From Kitasatospora sp. NBC_01250 (GTDB taxonomy: Bacteria; Actinomycetota; Actinomycetes; Streptomycetales; Streptomycetaceae): a DNA stretch of 64,000 nt. The position numbers and the translations under genes were made by a program. The notes under the pieces are model-generated. The model worked only from the letters and a program-made list of their open reading frames with translations, did not search any database and was not told where the DNA came from. The stretch covers positions 186,001 through 250,000 of the forward strand of contig NZ_CP108476.1 in assembly GCF_036226465.1 (NCBI RefSeq), read 5' to 3'. Shown here in pieces: positions 25,257-34,084 of the stretch (positions within the stretch are counted from its first letter, which is position 1; the number at the start of each line of letters is the position of its first letter).

Positions 25257-26265
25257 GCTCGCCGCACCCCCGGCCGCCGCCACCGCGGCGGGCCGCCGCT
25301 TCGACCTCGCCCGCTACCGCGACCTGTCGCTGCTGCCGGTCCTGCTGGTCCTCGGCGTGATCGGCTTCGCCGTCTCACCGGCCTTCCTGACCAGCGACAA
25401 CCTGCTCGGTGTCGGCCAACAGGCCACCGAGCTCAGCCTGCTGGTCCTGGGCGAGGCCCTGATCCTGATCAGCGGCCGGATGGACCTCTCGCTGGAGTCC
25501 ACCATCGGTGTCGCCCCCGTGATCGCGGTCTGGCTGGTCCTGCCCGACCACGGCGCCCGATTCAACGGCATCGGCCTCTTCCCGGGCTGGACCGCGATCC
25601 CGCTCTGCCTGGCGGTCGGCGCGCTGATCGGCGCGATCAACGGCTTCCTCATCCTCAAACTGCGGCTCAACGGATTCATCGTCACCCTCGGCGCGCTCAC
25701 CCTGCTGCGCGGACTCCAAGTAGCCATCTCCCAGGGCCAGTCCATCGTCAACCTGCCCGGCTCCTTCAGCTACCTCGGCAGCGCCTCCTGGTTCGGCGCA
25801 CCCGCCGCGATCTGGATCTGCGCGCTCCTGTACGCCGTCGGCGGCGCGGCGCTGGCCTGGCTGCGGCACGGCCGGGCGCTGTACGCGATCGGCGGCAACG
25901 CCGAGGCGGCGCGGGCCGCCGGGATCCGGGTCGACCGGATCACCTGGACCGTGCTGATCCTCGGCGGCGTGCTGGCCGCCTTCGCCGGCATCCTCTACAC
26001 CGGCCACTACGGCTCCATCTCCGCCGACCAGGGCAACGGCTGGATCTTCCAGGTCTTCGCCGCCACCGTCATCGGCGGGGTCAGCCTCAACGGCGGCCGC
26101 GGTACCCTCTTCGGCGCCCTCACCGGCGTGCTGACCCTGCAACTGGTGGTCAACGTGATGACGTTGGCAGGCGTACCGCCGCTGTGGAACCAGTTCCTCA
26201 ACGGCGCGATCATCATCGTCGCCCTGATCATCTCCCGCTTCGCCTCCGGCGAGAAGCAGGAGTGA
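25240..26265 (+). CDS. sugar ABC transporter permease (RbsC-like)
   Basis: A 341-residue membrane protein with about nine hydrophobic segments and the CUT2 permease signature: ILISGRMDLSLES, GAINGFLILKLRLNGFIVTLGALT, YAIGGNAEAARAAGI and GGRGTLFGALTGV. It overlaps the end of the ATPase gene by 17 nt and AGGAAG lies before the ATG. It forms the membrane channel of the importer. Confidence 0.92.
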   Translation: MAPTTELAAPPAAATAAGRRFDLARYRDLSLLPVLLVLGVIGFAVSPAFLTSDNLLGVGQQATELSLLVLGEALILISGRMDLSLESTIGVAPVIAVWLVLPDHGARFNGIGLFPGWTAIPLCLAVGALIGAINGFLILKLRLNGFIVTLGALTLLRGLQVAISQGQSIVNLPGSFSYLGSASWFGAPAAIWICALLYAVGGAALAWLRHGRALYAIGGNAEAARAAGIRVDRITWTVLILGGVLAAFAGILYTGHYGSISADQGNGWIFQVFAATVIGGVSLNGGRGTLFGALTGVLTLQLVVNVMTLAGVPPLWNQFLNGAIIIVALIISRFASGEKQE

Positions 26266-26438
26266 CGAAGGGTCAGGCACGATAGCCGCCACCGCGGCGC
26301 TGTCGCACAGGTCGGGCACCCGGTCGCGCCGCTTCGAGAACCCGCACGAACCCACTGAGGCCCGCTGAGGCCCTCCGGGGATCCGTCGTGGAGGGAGAGG
26401 CCCCTCGAAGTCCGATCCACCACGGAGGTGCGAGCAGC

Positions 26439-27218
26439 ATGGCGGTGACCGACCAGGCCATCGAGCGGATCAAGGAGATGATCGTCTCCGGCCTCCTGCC
26501 ACCAGGCACGCGGCTGCCCAACGAGGCCGACCTCTCCGAGCAGCTCGGACTGTCCCGCAGCTCGCTGCGCGAGGCCGTCCGAGCCCTCACCGCCATGCGG
26601 ATCCTGGTCGCCAGGCAGGGCGACGGCACCTATGTCTCCGGCCTGGAACCACACCTCCTGCTGGAGGCGATGACCTTCGCCGCCGACGTCTCCCACGGCC
26701 ACAGTGCCCGCCAACTCCTGCAGGTCAGAAGCCTGCTGGAACCGCCGGCCGCCGCCCTCGCCGCCGGCCGGCTGACCGGGGAGCAGCTCGAAGCGCTGCG
26801 GAGCATCCTCGACCGGTGCGCCGGCGATGTCGAGATCGAGGAGTTCGTCGAGCTCGACATCGAGTTCCACCGCACCATCGCCGACTCGGTCGGCAACCCG
26901 GTCCTCTCCACCCTGCTGGGCATCCTCTCCACCCACACCCAGCGGCTGCGCATCGTCCGCGGCACCAGTCACTCGACCGCCCGTGCGCAGGCACATCGCG
27001 AGCACGAGGCCATCTGGCGAGCCCTGGCCGCCCGCGATGCGGGGCTCGCGGCCGCCGCCAGCGCGGTCCACGTCGCCGCGGTGGAGGAGTGGCTGGCCGC
27101 CGGGACCACCATCGGCTCCGTCGCCCTGGACACGCTCACCCCCTGGCCACCTGCCAGGGCCTCGGCCCCGCCCCTGTCCGCCACACGGCGGGATAACCCC
27201 ATCTCCAGAACGGTCTGA
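26439..27218 (+). CDS. FadR-subfamily GntR regulator (FadR-2)
   Basis: A 259-residue paralogue of FadR-1, with nearly the same HTH (LPNEADLSEQLGLSRSSLREA, then QGDGTYVSGLEPHLLLEAM). The FCD domain carries LDIEFHRTIA and REHEAIWRAL. It has about 35 extra C-terminal residues rich in Pro and Ser. GGAGGTG precedes the ATG. A 173-bp gap separates it from the permease, so it may have its own promoter; the second substrate-binding gene follows 3 nt after its stop. Confidence 0.9.
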   Translation: MAVTDQAIERIKEMIVSGLLPPGTRLPNEADLSEQLGLSRSSLREAVRALTAMRILVARQGDGTYVSGLEPHLLLEAMTFAADVSHGHSARQLLQVRSLLEPPAAALAAGRLTGEQLEALRSILDRCAGDVEIEEFVELDIEFHRTIADSVGNPVLSTLLGILSTHTQRLRIVRGTSHSTARAQAHREHEAIWRALAARDAGLAAAASAVHVAAVEEWLAAGTTIGSVALDTLTPWPPARASAPPLSATRRDNPISRTV

Positions 27219-27221
27219 CAA

Positions 27222-28262
27222 GTGAAGTCAACCATCGCACCTTCCGCGGCGGTCAGCGGCGCCATCCTGCTGCTGACCGGATCACTCACCGGCTGCGGAG
27301 GGGCCTCCCCCACCACTCGCAGTGCGTCGGCGGGCATCGGGATCGACATCCCGCGGACCGACTCCGCCTTCTGGAAGGCGTACGCGCAGTACCTGAGAGC
27401 AGACATCGCCGAGCAGAATCTGAACGTCCTGCCGATCACCGAGTCGGACGGTGACGACACCAAGCTCGCCGCCAACGTCAAAGCGCTCGCCGCCAAGCGG
27501 CCCACGGCGATCGTGATGGCCCCACAGAACACCACGGACACCTCGGCGGTGCTGGACGACCTGCTGGCCCGGCACATCGGCGCCATCAGCGTGGACACCG
27601 TGCCGGAGAGCGGCGAGACCTACATGGTGGTCCGCGCCGACAACCGCGCGTACGGCACCAAGTCCTGCGAGTACCTGGGCAAACAGCTCGGCGGAAAGGG
27701 CAAGGTGGCCGAGCTCCAGGGCTCGCTCGGCTCGATCAACGGCTACGACCGGTCCCAAGCCTTCGCCTTCTGCATGCGCAGCGAGTTTCCCGGCATCCAG
27801 GTGATCGAACTGGCCACCGACTGGAAGGGCGACGTGGCCTCCGCCAAGCTGCAGTCCACGCTGGCCGCCAACCCCGACCTGAACGGCATCTACATGCAGG
27901 CCGGCGGCGTCTTCCTGCAGCCCACCCTCGCACTGCTGCAGCAGAAGGGCCTGCTCAAGCCGGTCGGGCAGCCCGGCCACATCGCGATCGTCTCCAACGA
28001 CGGCATCCCGCAGGAACTCGACGCGATCCGCCAGGGCCAGATCGACGCCACGGCCAGCCAGCCGGCCGACCTGTACGCGAAGTACGCCCTCTTCTACGCC
28101 CAGGCCGCCTCCGAGAACAGGATCTTCCACGCCGGTCCTACCGACCACGGCTCCACCATCGTGCTGCTGCCCAACGGCATGGAGGACCAACTCCCCTCAG
28201 TTCTCGTCACCAAGGACAACGTGAACGATCCCTCGCTCTGGGCCAACCACGTCACCAACTGA
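27222..28262 (+). CDS. sugar ABC transporter substrate-binding lipoprotein (SBP-2)
   Basis: A 346-residue paralogue of SBP-1. Lipobox GSLTGC near residue 25. The binding fold is the same: IGIDIPRTDSAFW, IVMAPQNTT, AISVDTVPES, SNDGIPQELDA. The GTG start lies 3 nt after FadR-2. It has no ATPase or permease of its own, so it probably delivers to the same importer, perhaps with a different sugar preference. Residues encoded by 27810-28015 are identical to SBP-1. Confidence 0.9.
   Translation: MKSTIAPSAAVSGAILLLTGSLTGCGGASPTTRSASAGIGIDIPRTDSAFWKAYAQYLRADIAEQNLNVLPITESDGDDTKLAANVKALAAKRPTAIVMAPQNTTDTSAVLDDLLARHIGAISVDTVPESGETYMVVRADNRAYGTKSCEYLGKQLGGKGKVAELQGSLGSINGYDRSQAFAFCMRSEFPGIQVIELATDWKGDVASAKLQSTLAANPDLNGIYMQAGGVFLQPTLALLQQKGLLKPVGQPGHIAIVSNDGIPQELDAIRQGQIDATASQPADLYAKYALFYAQAASENRIFHAGPTDHGSTIVLLPNGMEDQLPSVLVTKDNVNDPSLWANHVTN
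27810..28015 (+). repeat. 206-bp identical tract shared by SBP-1 and SBP-2 (copy 2)
   Basis: Partner of 23137-23342. It covers the part of the binding lobe from LATDWKGDV to SNDGIPQE. Confidence 0.9.
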
Positions 28263-28653
28263 CCGCCGGGACGGCACCATCCTCACGCCGGCTTTCAACA
28301 CACCCAGCAGGCTGGTGACTTCGTCGGCCACGGCGGACGAGCCCTGCAGGACGAGCGGCACGGGGACGGCGTCGCGGCGACCGGGATGTCAGCCGGGTTC
28401 AGACCCTGCCGGGACGAGCGTCACGCGGGCGGAGTCCTTGCCCCCGAGGGGGTGAGACTCCGCCCGCGGTGCCCGCGTGGGCACGGGGCGACTACGGCAG
28501 GGCGGACCCTGGCTTGTCGCCCGCGCTGGAAGCGACTCTGCCGAGAAATGCTTTGGCCTGTCAAACATCGACAACTGAATATTTCAGGGGTAGGGTCTCC
28601 ATGTATTTCAATGCACGTGCACATACCGTCTGGCAGCTACGAGGAACACCCCT
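28263..28653. other. intergenic region with promoter of the flavin reductase gene
   Basis: The first two thirds show nothing I can support. The last 90 bases are AT-richer (around 28570-28625) and contain the perfect palindrome TGCACGTGCA at 28612-28621, a possible operator for the gene that starts at 28654. Confidence 0.4.
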
Positions 28654-29781
28654 ATGACCGTCACTGCGTCTTCCCCCTCCCGCGCGGCCGAGATCCTGTC
28701 CCGGCCCCTCGCGATCAACGGCCTGACCGTCCCGAACCGCATCGTGATGGCACCGATGACGCGCATGTTCTCCCCGGGCGGCGTCCCCGGCGAGGACGTG
28801 CGCTCGTACTACGCCCGTCGTGCCGGCGCCGGCGTGGGCCTGATCGTCACCGAGGGCACCTACGTCGGCCACGAGTCGGCCGGGCAGAGTGACCGCGTGC
28901 CGCGGTTCCACGGCGAGGAGCAGCTGGCGGGGTGGGCGAAGGTCGCCGAGGCCGTGCACGCGGCCGGCGGCACGATCGTGCCGCAGCTGTGGCACATCGG
29001 CATGGTGCGCAAGCAGGGTGAGCCGCCCTATGCCGACGCCCCCGCCGTCGGCCCCTCCGGCATCCGCGTGGACGGCACCGAGGGCACCGGCAAGGCGATG
29101 ACCCGGCGCGACCTGGACGATGTCATCGGCGCCTTCGCCGAGGCCGCCGCAGCCGCCGAGCGCATCGGCTTCGACGGCGTGGAACTGCACGGCGCCCACG
29201 GCTACCTCGTCGACCAGTTCCTGTGGGCGGGGACGAACCGCCGCACCGACGCCTACGGCGGAGACCCGGTGGCCCGCACGACGTTCGCCGCCGAGATCGT
29301 GGCCGCCGTGCGCGAGCGCGTCTCGCCCGGCTTCCCGGTGATCTTCCGCTACTCGCAGTGGAAGCAGGAGGCCTACGACGCGCGGCTCGCCGAGACCCCG
29401 CAGGAGCTGGAGGCGATCCTGGCCCCGCTCGCCGCGGCCGGCGTCGACGCCTTCCACGCCTCCACCCGCCGCTACTGGCTCCCGGAGTTCGAGGGCTCGG
29501 AACTGAACCTGGCGGGCTGGACCAAGAAGCTCACCGGGCGGCCCGCCATCACCGTCGGCTCGGTCGGCCTCGACGGGGACTTCCTCCGCGGCTTCAGTGG
29601 CGAGGGCGCGCCGGTCCGGGGCATCGACAACCTCCTGGAGCGCATGGAGCGCGACGAGTTCGACCTGGTCGCCGTCGGCCGCGCCCTGCTCCAGGACCCG
29701 CAGTGGGCGGCGAAGGTCCTGGGCGGGCGGTTCGAGGAGATGCGGCCCTACGACGCGGCGGCGCTCAAGACGCTGAGCTGA
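28654..29781 (+). CDS. NADH:flavin oxidoreductase, old yellow enzyme family
   Basis: A 375-residue FMN enzyme with an OYE TIM barrel. PNRIVMAPMTRMF starts the barrel; QLWHIGMV and the HGAHGYLVDQFL motif carry the substrate-binding His residues; the FMN phosphate site lies in VGSVGLDGDF and VGRALLQDP. These enzymes reduce the C=C bond of enones, nitro compounds or similar electrophiles with NAD(P)H. GAGGAACACC precedes the ATG. It stands alone between the sugar region and the SARP gene. Confidence 0.9.
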   Translation: MTVTASSPSRAAEILSRPLAINGLTVPNRIVMAPMTRMFSPGGVPGEDVRSYYARRAGAGVGLIVTEGTYVGHESAGQSDRVPRFHGEEQLAGWAKVAEAVHAAGGTIVPQLWHIGMVRKQGEPPYADAPAVGPSGIRVDGTEGTGKAMTRRDLDDVIGAFAEAAAAAERIGFDGVELHGAHGYLVDQFLWAGTNRRTDAYGGDPVARTTFAAEIVAAVRERVSPGFPVIFRYSQWKQEAYDARLAETPQELEAILAPLAAAGVDAFHASTRRYWLPEFEGSELNLAGWTKKLTGRPAITVGSVGLDGDFLRGFSGEGAPVRGIDNLLERMERDEFDLVAVGRALLQDPQWAAKVLGGRFEEMRPYDAAALKTLS

Positions 29782-29885
29782 GCCGGGAAGTGCCGAGGGG
29801 TCTTCGCGATCCGCGCCCTGATCGTGCAGGCCCCGCGTCCTGAGCAGATGTCCGGTTCGTCGAGCAGCGACCGACAGGGTCGGGC

Positions 29886-32450
29886 TCAGGCCAGGCACGG
29901 CAGGTGCCGGGGCGGGGCGGAGCGCCCCCGCCCGGTCGGCGACCACGCGAGGACGTCGTGGATCCAGCCGCCCCGGGCGAGGCCGGCGCTCTCCGCCGAC
30001 GCGATGTGAGCCAGGCGGGTGTGGCGGCGGGCACCGGTCCGGTCGCCGGTGCGGGTGCAGGCATCGGCCAGGCGGCGGTGGGCCCAGGCGCGGTCGGCGA
30101 CGGCGCCGAGGCGTTCGGCCGCGGCGAGGCCCCGACGCCACACGGCCGCCTGGTCGTGCGGCTGCTCCTGCCATTCGAGGAAGCCGTCCAGCGCCCGGGC
30201 CAGCTGCCACACCAGGGTGTCCCACCCCTGCCGGTCGGCCAGCTGCTGGGCGGCGAGCAGGCAGGTGCGCTCGGCGCGGAACCACGACCTGGCGGCCCTG
30301 CGGTCGGCCAGCGGCTGCGGGGTCACTCCGGCCAGCGGCGGTTCGAGTTCCAGCTGCCGGCGCCGGTACGGGCCGAGCGCGCGGTCACCGGCGGCCGCGG
30401 TCTGCAGGTAGAAGTCCAGGACCCGCCGCACCGCGCGCTCGCACGGCTCCGCCGTGCGGTACTCGGCCGCGTACAGGCGGATCAGGTCGTTCATGCGGTA
30501 CCGGCCGGGCGCGTGCTGCTCCAGCAGGTGGACCGCCTCCAGCTCCCGCAGTGCCGCCCGGGTCGCGGCCGGTGAACGGCCCAGCAGGCTCGCGGCCGCG
30601 GCGAGCCCGATCTCCGGGCCCGGGGCCACTGCGAGGAACCGGAACGCCTCGGCGGCCCCCGCGCCGAGGGTCCGGTACGACAGCAGGCAGGCCGCCCGTA
30701 CGTCGGCCGACGGGCTGCCCGCGTCCAGCGCGTCCAGCCGCGCCGACTCGTCCTGGAGTTCCGCGGCGAAGGCCGCCAGCGGGAAGCCGGTCCTGGCCGT
30801 CGCGCGGGCTGCTGCGATGCTGATCGCCAGCGGCAGGCCCGCGCAGTGCTCCAGCATCGCGGCCACCGCCTCGGGATCGGTGCAGACCCGGTCCTCGCCC
30901 AGGTGACGGCCGAGCAGATCGCGGGACTCGGACGCGGAGAACACGTCCAGGGGCAGCAGGTGCGCCCCGTGGGTGACGGCGAGCTCGGTGAGCCGCCGGC
31001 GGCTGGTGACCAGGACCGCGGATCCGGCGCCGCCCGGCAGCAGCGCGGCCACCTGCTCGGCGTTCGCGGCGTTGTCCAGCACGATCAGCATGCGCCGGTC
31101 CGCGACCAGGCTGCGGTACAGCCCGGTCAGCGCCTGCGGGTCCACCGGTGCCGAGCCCGGGTCCACTCCCAGAGCGTCGAGGAAGCCCCGGATCGCGGCG
31201 GCGGGCGCCAGCGGCTCCCCCCGGAGGTCGAAGCCGCGAAGGTCCACATAGAGCTGCCCCTGGGGGAAGCGGTCGGTGTTCCGGTGCGCCCAGTGCAGGG
31301 CGAGCGAGGTCTTCCCGATGCCGCCACCGCCGCTGACCACACACACCGGCACCGCCCCGCCACCGCGGCCGGCCTGCTGCAGGGCCTGGTCGAGTATCGC
31401 GAGTTCACGCCACCGCCCGGTGAACCAGCCCGGTGTGGCGGGCAGTTGGCGAGGGACCGTACTCTCCCGCAGCATGGCGAGGCCGGTGGCGGGCACGGCA
31501 CCCGTGGTACCACTGGCGGCGGGCACCGCACCGGCGGTACCGCTGACGGCGGGCACCGCACCCGCCGCACCACTGGCGGCCGGCACCGCACCCGCCGCAC
31601 CACCTGCCGCCGCACCACCCGCGGCGGCCATCAGGCAGACCGCGGTCGCGCCGTCCGCCGCGCCCGGCCAGCCCGACACGTCGACCAGCGGATCCCCGGC
31701 CAGCACGCGCTGGTGCAACTGCCGTAGCTCGGGGCCCGGATCGCTCCCCAGCTCCTCCACGAGCGCGCACCGGACCCGCTCGAAGCAGCGCAGGGCCTCG
31801 GCCGTGCGACCGCTGCGGTAGAGCGCCAGCATGAACTGAGCGGCCAGGCGTTCGTCCAGCGGGTGCGCCTCGTGGCAGTTGGCCAGTTCGGCCAGCAGCA
31901 CGGCATGGCGACCGCGGCGCAACTCCAGGTCGTTGCGGTCGAGTCGGCACGCGTGCCGCATCTCGGACAGCAGTCCCCGCGCCGAGTTGAACCACGGCTT
32001 GTCCACGCCGGCGAACGGTTCGCCCCGCCACAACCCCAGTGCCCGGTCGAACAGGGCGATGGCGCGGTCGTCGTCGGCCGCCCGCGCCCGGGTGACCAGG
32101 TCGTGGAAGACGTGCACGTCCACGGCGCCCGGGTCGGCGAGCAACGCGTACCCGCCGGGGCGCCGGGCGATGGACGGCTGCTCCGTGGCGGCCGCGCCTC
32201 TCGAAGCGTCACCCGGCGCGGCGTCCAGCACCTGCCGGAGCCGGGACAGATAGCTGTACAGCGCCGGCCCGACGCGCTGCGGCACCTGAGCGCCCCACAC
32301 CCGGTCGGCCAGCCCCTCGATCGGCACCACACGGTTGACGTCCATCAGCAGGGCCGCGAGCACGGTGCGCTGCCGGGTCGGCCCCAGGCTCACGGTGATG
32401 CCGTCCCGGTGTGCCTGGATCTCTCCGAGCATCGCGAACCCGATCGTCAA
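29886..32450 (-). CDS. SARP/AfsR-type regulator with NB-ARC and short TPR region
   Basis: An 854-residue regulator. Residues 1-95 form the OmpR-type winged HTH (LGPTRQRTVLAALLMDVNRVVP...VGPALYSYLSRLRQVL). Residues 100-250 form the BTAD domain. An Ala-rich repeat linker (about 280-325) precedes the NB-ARC ATPase with Walker A SGGGGIGKTSL, LIVLDNAANAEQV and GLPLAISIAAA. The C-terminus has only a short helical-repeat part. SARPs activate natural-product clusters by binding direct repeats. It is divergent from the peptide/MauE/ABC operon and is its likely activator. The start is TTG at 32450 or ATG at 32432. Confidence 0.9.
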   Translation of the reverse strand: MTIGFAMLGEIQAHRDGITVSLGPTRQRTVLAALLMDVNRVVPIEGLADRVWGAQVPQRVGPALYSYLSRLRQVLDAAPGDASRGAAATEQPSIARRPGGYALLADPGAVDVHVFHDLVTRARAADDDRAIALFDRALGLWRGEPFAGVDKPWFNSARGLLSEMRHACRLDRNDLELRRGRHAVLLAELANCHEAHPLDERLAAQFMLALYRSGRTAEALRCFERVRCALVEELGSDPGPELRQLHQRVLAGDPLVDVSGWPGAADGATAVCLMAAAGGAAAGGAAGAVPAASGAAGAVPAVSGTAGAVPAASGTTGAVPATGLAMLRESTVPRQLPATPGWFTGRWRELAILDQALQQAGRGGGAVPVCVVSGGGGIGKTSLALHWAHRNTDRFPQGQLYVDLRGFDLRGEPLAPAAAIRGFLDALGVDPGSAPVDPQALTGLYRSLVADRRMLIVLDNAANAEQVAALLPGGAGSAVLVTSRRRLTELAVTHGAHLLPLDVFSASESRDLLGRHLGEDRVCTDPEAVAAMLEHCAGLPLAISIAAARATARTGFPLAAFAAELQDESARLDALDAGSPSADVRAACLLSYRTLGAGAAEAFRFLAVAPGPEIGLAAAASLLGRSPAATRAALRELEAVHLLEQHAPGRYRMNDLIRLYAAEYRTAEPCERAVRRVLDFYLQTAAAGDRALGPYRRRQLELEPPLAGVTPQPLADRRAARSWFRAERTCLLAAQQLADRQGWDTLVWQLARALDGFLEWQEQPHDQAAVWRRGLAAAERLGAVADRAWAHRRLADACTRTGDRTGARRHTRLAHIASAESAGLARGGWIHDVLAWSPTGRGRSAPPRHLPCLA
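31488..31610 (-). repeat. 30-bp tandem repeat inside the SARP gene
   Basis: Four imperfect in-frame copies encode a ten-residue unit close to GAVPAASGTA. It makes a flexible Ala/Pro/Gly linker between the BTAD and NB-ARC domains. Copy number could vary between strains. Confidence 0.75.
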
Positions 32451-32617
32451 TGTGTCCCGCCCGTCTCGCGCTGAGTCCCCGTGGGATGCCGCCCTGTCGG
32501 CCGATTCTAGGTTTGATCACGAATCCTGCAAGGTCGTTCCCACATGCTGGCGGTGCCGTTCCCGATCGGGTACGCCCCGGGCGCGGCCCGTACCGCAACG
32601 AGACGAATGGACGACCC
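32451..32617. promoter_or_regulatory. divergent promoter region, SARP and peptide operon
   Basis: A 167-bp gap between the divergent starts. An AT-richer patch around 32505-32530 (TTCTAGGTTTGATCACGAAT) is the likely site of at least one promoter. I could not find clear heptameric direct repeats of the SARP type. Confidence 0.4.
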
Positions 32618-32833
32618 ATGCGCAAGTGGCTCCAGAACCTTTCCGACTCCCTGGTCGACCGCCTGGTCCCGAAGGCGGAGGCCGCCGCCGCCACCAACTG
32701 CTGGACCGAGCAGCGGTGCAGCTTTGGTCCTCCCGAGGCGTGCAGCAGCACCAACCGCAAGATGCTGTTCACCTACCTGCACTGCGCCGACGGCTCGACG
32801 AGTTTCGTCAGTTCCCACTGCGCCAACTGCTGA
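32618..32833 (+). CDS. small six-cysteine peptide precursor (candidate)
   Basis: A 71-residue product I do not recognise. Residues 1-25 look like a leader: MRKWLQNLSDSLVDRLVPKA, amphipathic and without a long hydrophobic core, then EAAAA. Residues 26-71 hold all six cysteines (28, 34, 42, 56, 68, 71), the last being the C-terminal residue, which suggests three disulfides. It is the first gene after the divergent SARP promoter and lies before genes for MauE-like and MauD-like redox proteins, an ABC exporter and a signal peptidase, as precursor genes do. A stable hairpin follows. A role as substrate of that machinery is inferred. The ribosome binding site is weak. Confidence 0.7.
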   Translation: MRKWLQNLSDSLVDRLVPKAEAAAATNCWTEQRCSFGPPEACSSTNRKMLFTYLHCADGSTSFVSSHCANC

Positions 32834-32874
32834 CGGCAGGGCCCGCTGACAGAGCCGCCGAGCCGGTGAGAAGC

Positions 32875-32910
32875 CCGGCGGGAGGCAGTGCCGGCACCGC
32901 CTCCCGCCGG
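32875..32910 (+). terminator. strong hairpin between peptide gene and mauE-like gene
   Basis: The arms CCGGCGGGAGGC (32875-32886) and GCCTCCCGCCGG (32899-32910) pair perfectly over 12 bp, and the loop itself can pair further (GTGCC/GGCAC). There is no T-run. Such a hairpin after the first gene may stop part of the transcripts, or protect the upstream message, giving more peptide than machinery. Confidence 0.7.
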
Positions 32911-32939
32911 ATCTCCGAGCACCAAGAGGATTTCACGCG

Positions 32940-33485
32940 ATGGACGTTGTCACCTGGGTCAGCCGGGGCTGCCTGCTGCTGGTGTTCGCCCTGTCCGTCC
33001 ACGGAAAGGTGCGCGGCCGGCGCGCCTTCGAGGAGTTCACCGAGTCCGTGCGAGCCCTGGTCCCGGCCTTCGCCGACCGGGCGCGGCCGCTCGCCGCCCT
33101 GGTCGTGGCCGCGGAGGCCACGATCGTGGTGACGCTCGCGGTGCCGGGCTCCGCCGTGGCCGGGCTCGCCCTCTGCGCTGTCCTGCTGGCCGCCTTCACC
33201 GTGCTGGCCGTCACCGCGTCACGCGCCGGGAGCAGCACCCCGTGCCGCTGCTTCGGCCGCTCGTCGACTCCCCTGGGCACCGTCCACGCCGTGCGCAACG
33301 CCGCACTGCTCGCCCTGGCCGGGGCCGGCCTGACCGCCACGGTCCTGTCCGGGCCGGGACACGCCGCACCGGCGACGACCGCGACGGCTGCGACAGCTGC
33401 GACCGCCTTCCTGGCGGGCGGTGTCCTCGGCCTGCTCGCCTCGGTGCTCGACGACCTCGTCGCACTCTTCCGGCCGCTGCCCTGA
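32940..33485 (+). CDS. MauE/DoxX-family redox-associated membrane protein
   Basis: A 181-residue membrane protein with four hydrophobic segments. It has the MauE pattern: GKVRGRRAFEEFTESVRAL after the first helix, and SSTPCRCFGRSSTPLG with a C-x-C motif between helices 3 and 4. MauE works with MauD to form the disulfides of the methylamine dehydrogenase small subunit, and relatives pass electrons in the manner of DsbB. AAGAGGA precedes the ATG. With the next gene it could form the disulfides of the six-Cys peptide. Confidence 0.85.
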   Translation: MDVVTWVSRGCLLLVFALSVHGKVRGRRAFEEFTESVRALVPAFADRARPLAALVVAAEATIVVTLAVPGSAVAGLALCAVLLAAFTVLAVTASRAGSSTPCRCFGRSSTPLGTVHAVRNAALLALAGAGLTATVLSGPGHAAPATTATAATAATAFLAGGVLGLLASVLDDLVALFRPLP

Positions 33486-33499
33486 AAGGAACACCCACC

Positions 33500-34084
33500 G
33501 TGAGCCCGCTCACCGTCGCCGTTGCCGCTGTCGGCGCCCTGTCCCTGCTCAACCTCGTCTTCGCCCTCGGCATCGTCAGGCGGCTGCGCGAGCACTCCGA
33601 ACAGCTGGCGAACGCCGCCAGGCCCGTGGCCGGGGCACCCGGGCGGGCCGTTGCGCCGGTCGGAACCCCGGTCGGAACCTTCCGCACCGGGAGCACCGGG
33701 AGCACCGGGAGCACCGGGACGGCCGACGACGCGCTCGGCCACGAGGACCTGGCGGACGGAACCCTGGTCGCGTTCTTCTCCCCCACCTGCAAGCCCTGCC
33801 GGGACAAGCTGCCCGGTTTCGTCGCACGGTTCGCGGACCGGCCGCAGGAGCGGGACCGCGTCCTTGCCGTCGTCGTCGGAGAGGCCGAGGCCTGCGCGCC
33901 GATGCTCGCCTCACTGGCCGCCGCGGTGCCCGCCGTCCAGGAGGACCAGGACGGGCCCGTGTCCACGGCGTTCGCCGTCCGCGCCTTCCCCACCTGTGCG
34001 CGGGTGGGACGCACAGCGGACGGGCGGCTCGTGGTGACCGAGGCCGACGTCTGGCCGCAGGCGGCCGTCGCCACCGCGCTGTGA
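33500..34084 (+). CDS. MauD/TlpA-like membrane-anchored thioredoxin-fold protein
   Basis: A 194-residue protein with one N-terminal membrane helix (residues 3-25), a Gly/Ser/Thr repeat linker (GSTGSTGSTG), then a thioredoxin-like domain facing outside. The active-site motif is PTCKPCRDKLP (CxxC), followed by the cis-Pro region AFPTCARV. It resembles MauD and TlpA thiol-disulfide proteins. AAAGGAA precedes the GTG at 33500, 14 nt after the mauE-like gene; its stop overlaps the ABC gene start (GTGA). Confidence 0.87.
   Translation: MSPLTVAVAAVGALSLLNLVFALGIVRRLREHSEQLANAARPVAGAPGRAVAPVGTPVGTFRTGSTGSTGSTGTADDALGHEDLADGTLVAFFSPTCKPCRDKLPGFVARFADRPQERDRVLAVVVGEAEACAPMLASLAAAVPAVQEDQDGPVSTAFAVRAFPTCARVGRTADGRLVVTEADVWPQAAVATAL

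Noticed and set aside
28285..28365. Class II aldolase remnant on the minus strand (PVPLVLQGSSAVADE)
   Set aside because: The resemblance covers about 15 residues and has no supporting flanks.
28654..30285. Long minus-strand open frame of about 570 codons across the flavin reductase gene
   Set aside because: It is a high-GC shadow of the reductase and regulator genes: Arg/Gly/Pro-rich and without any domain.
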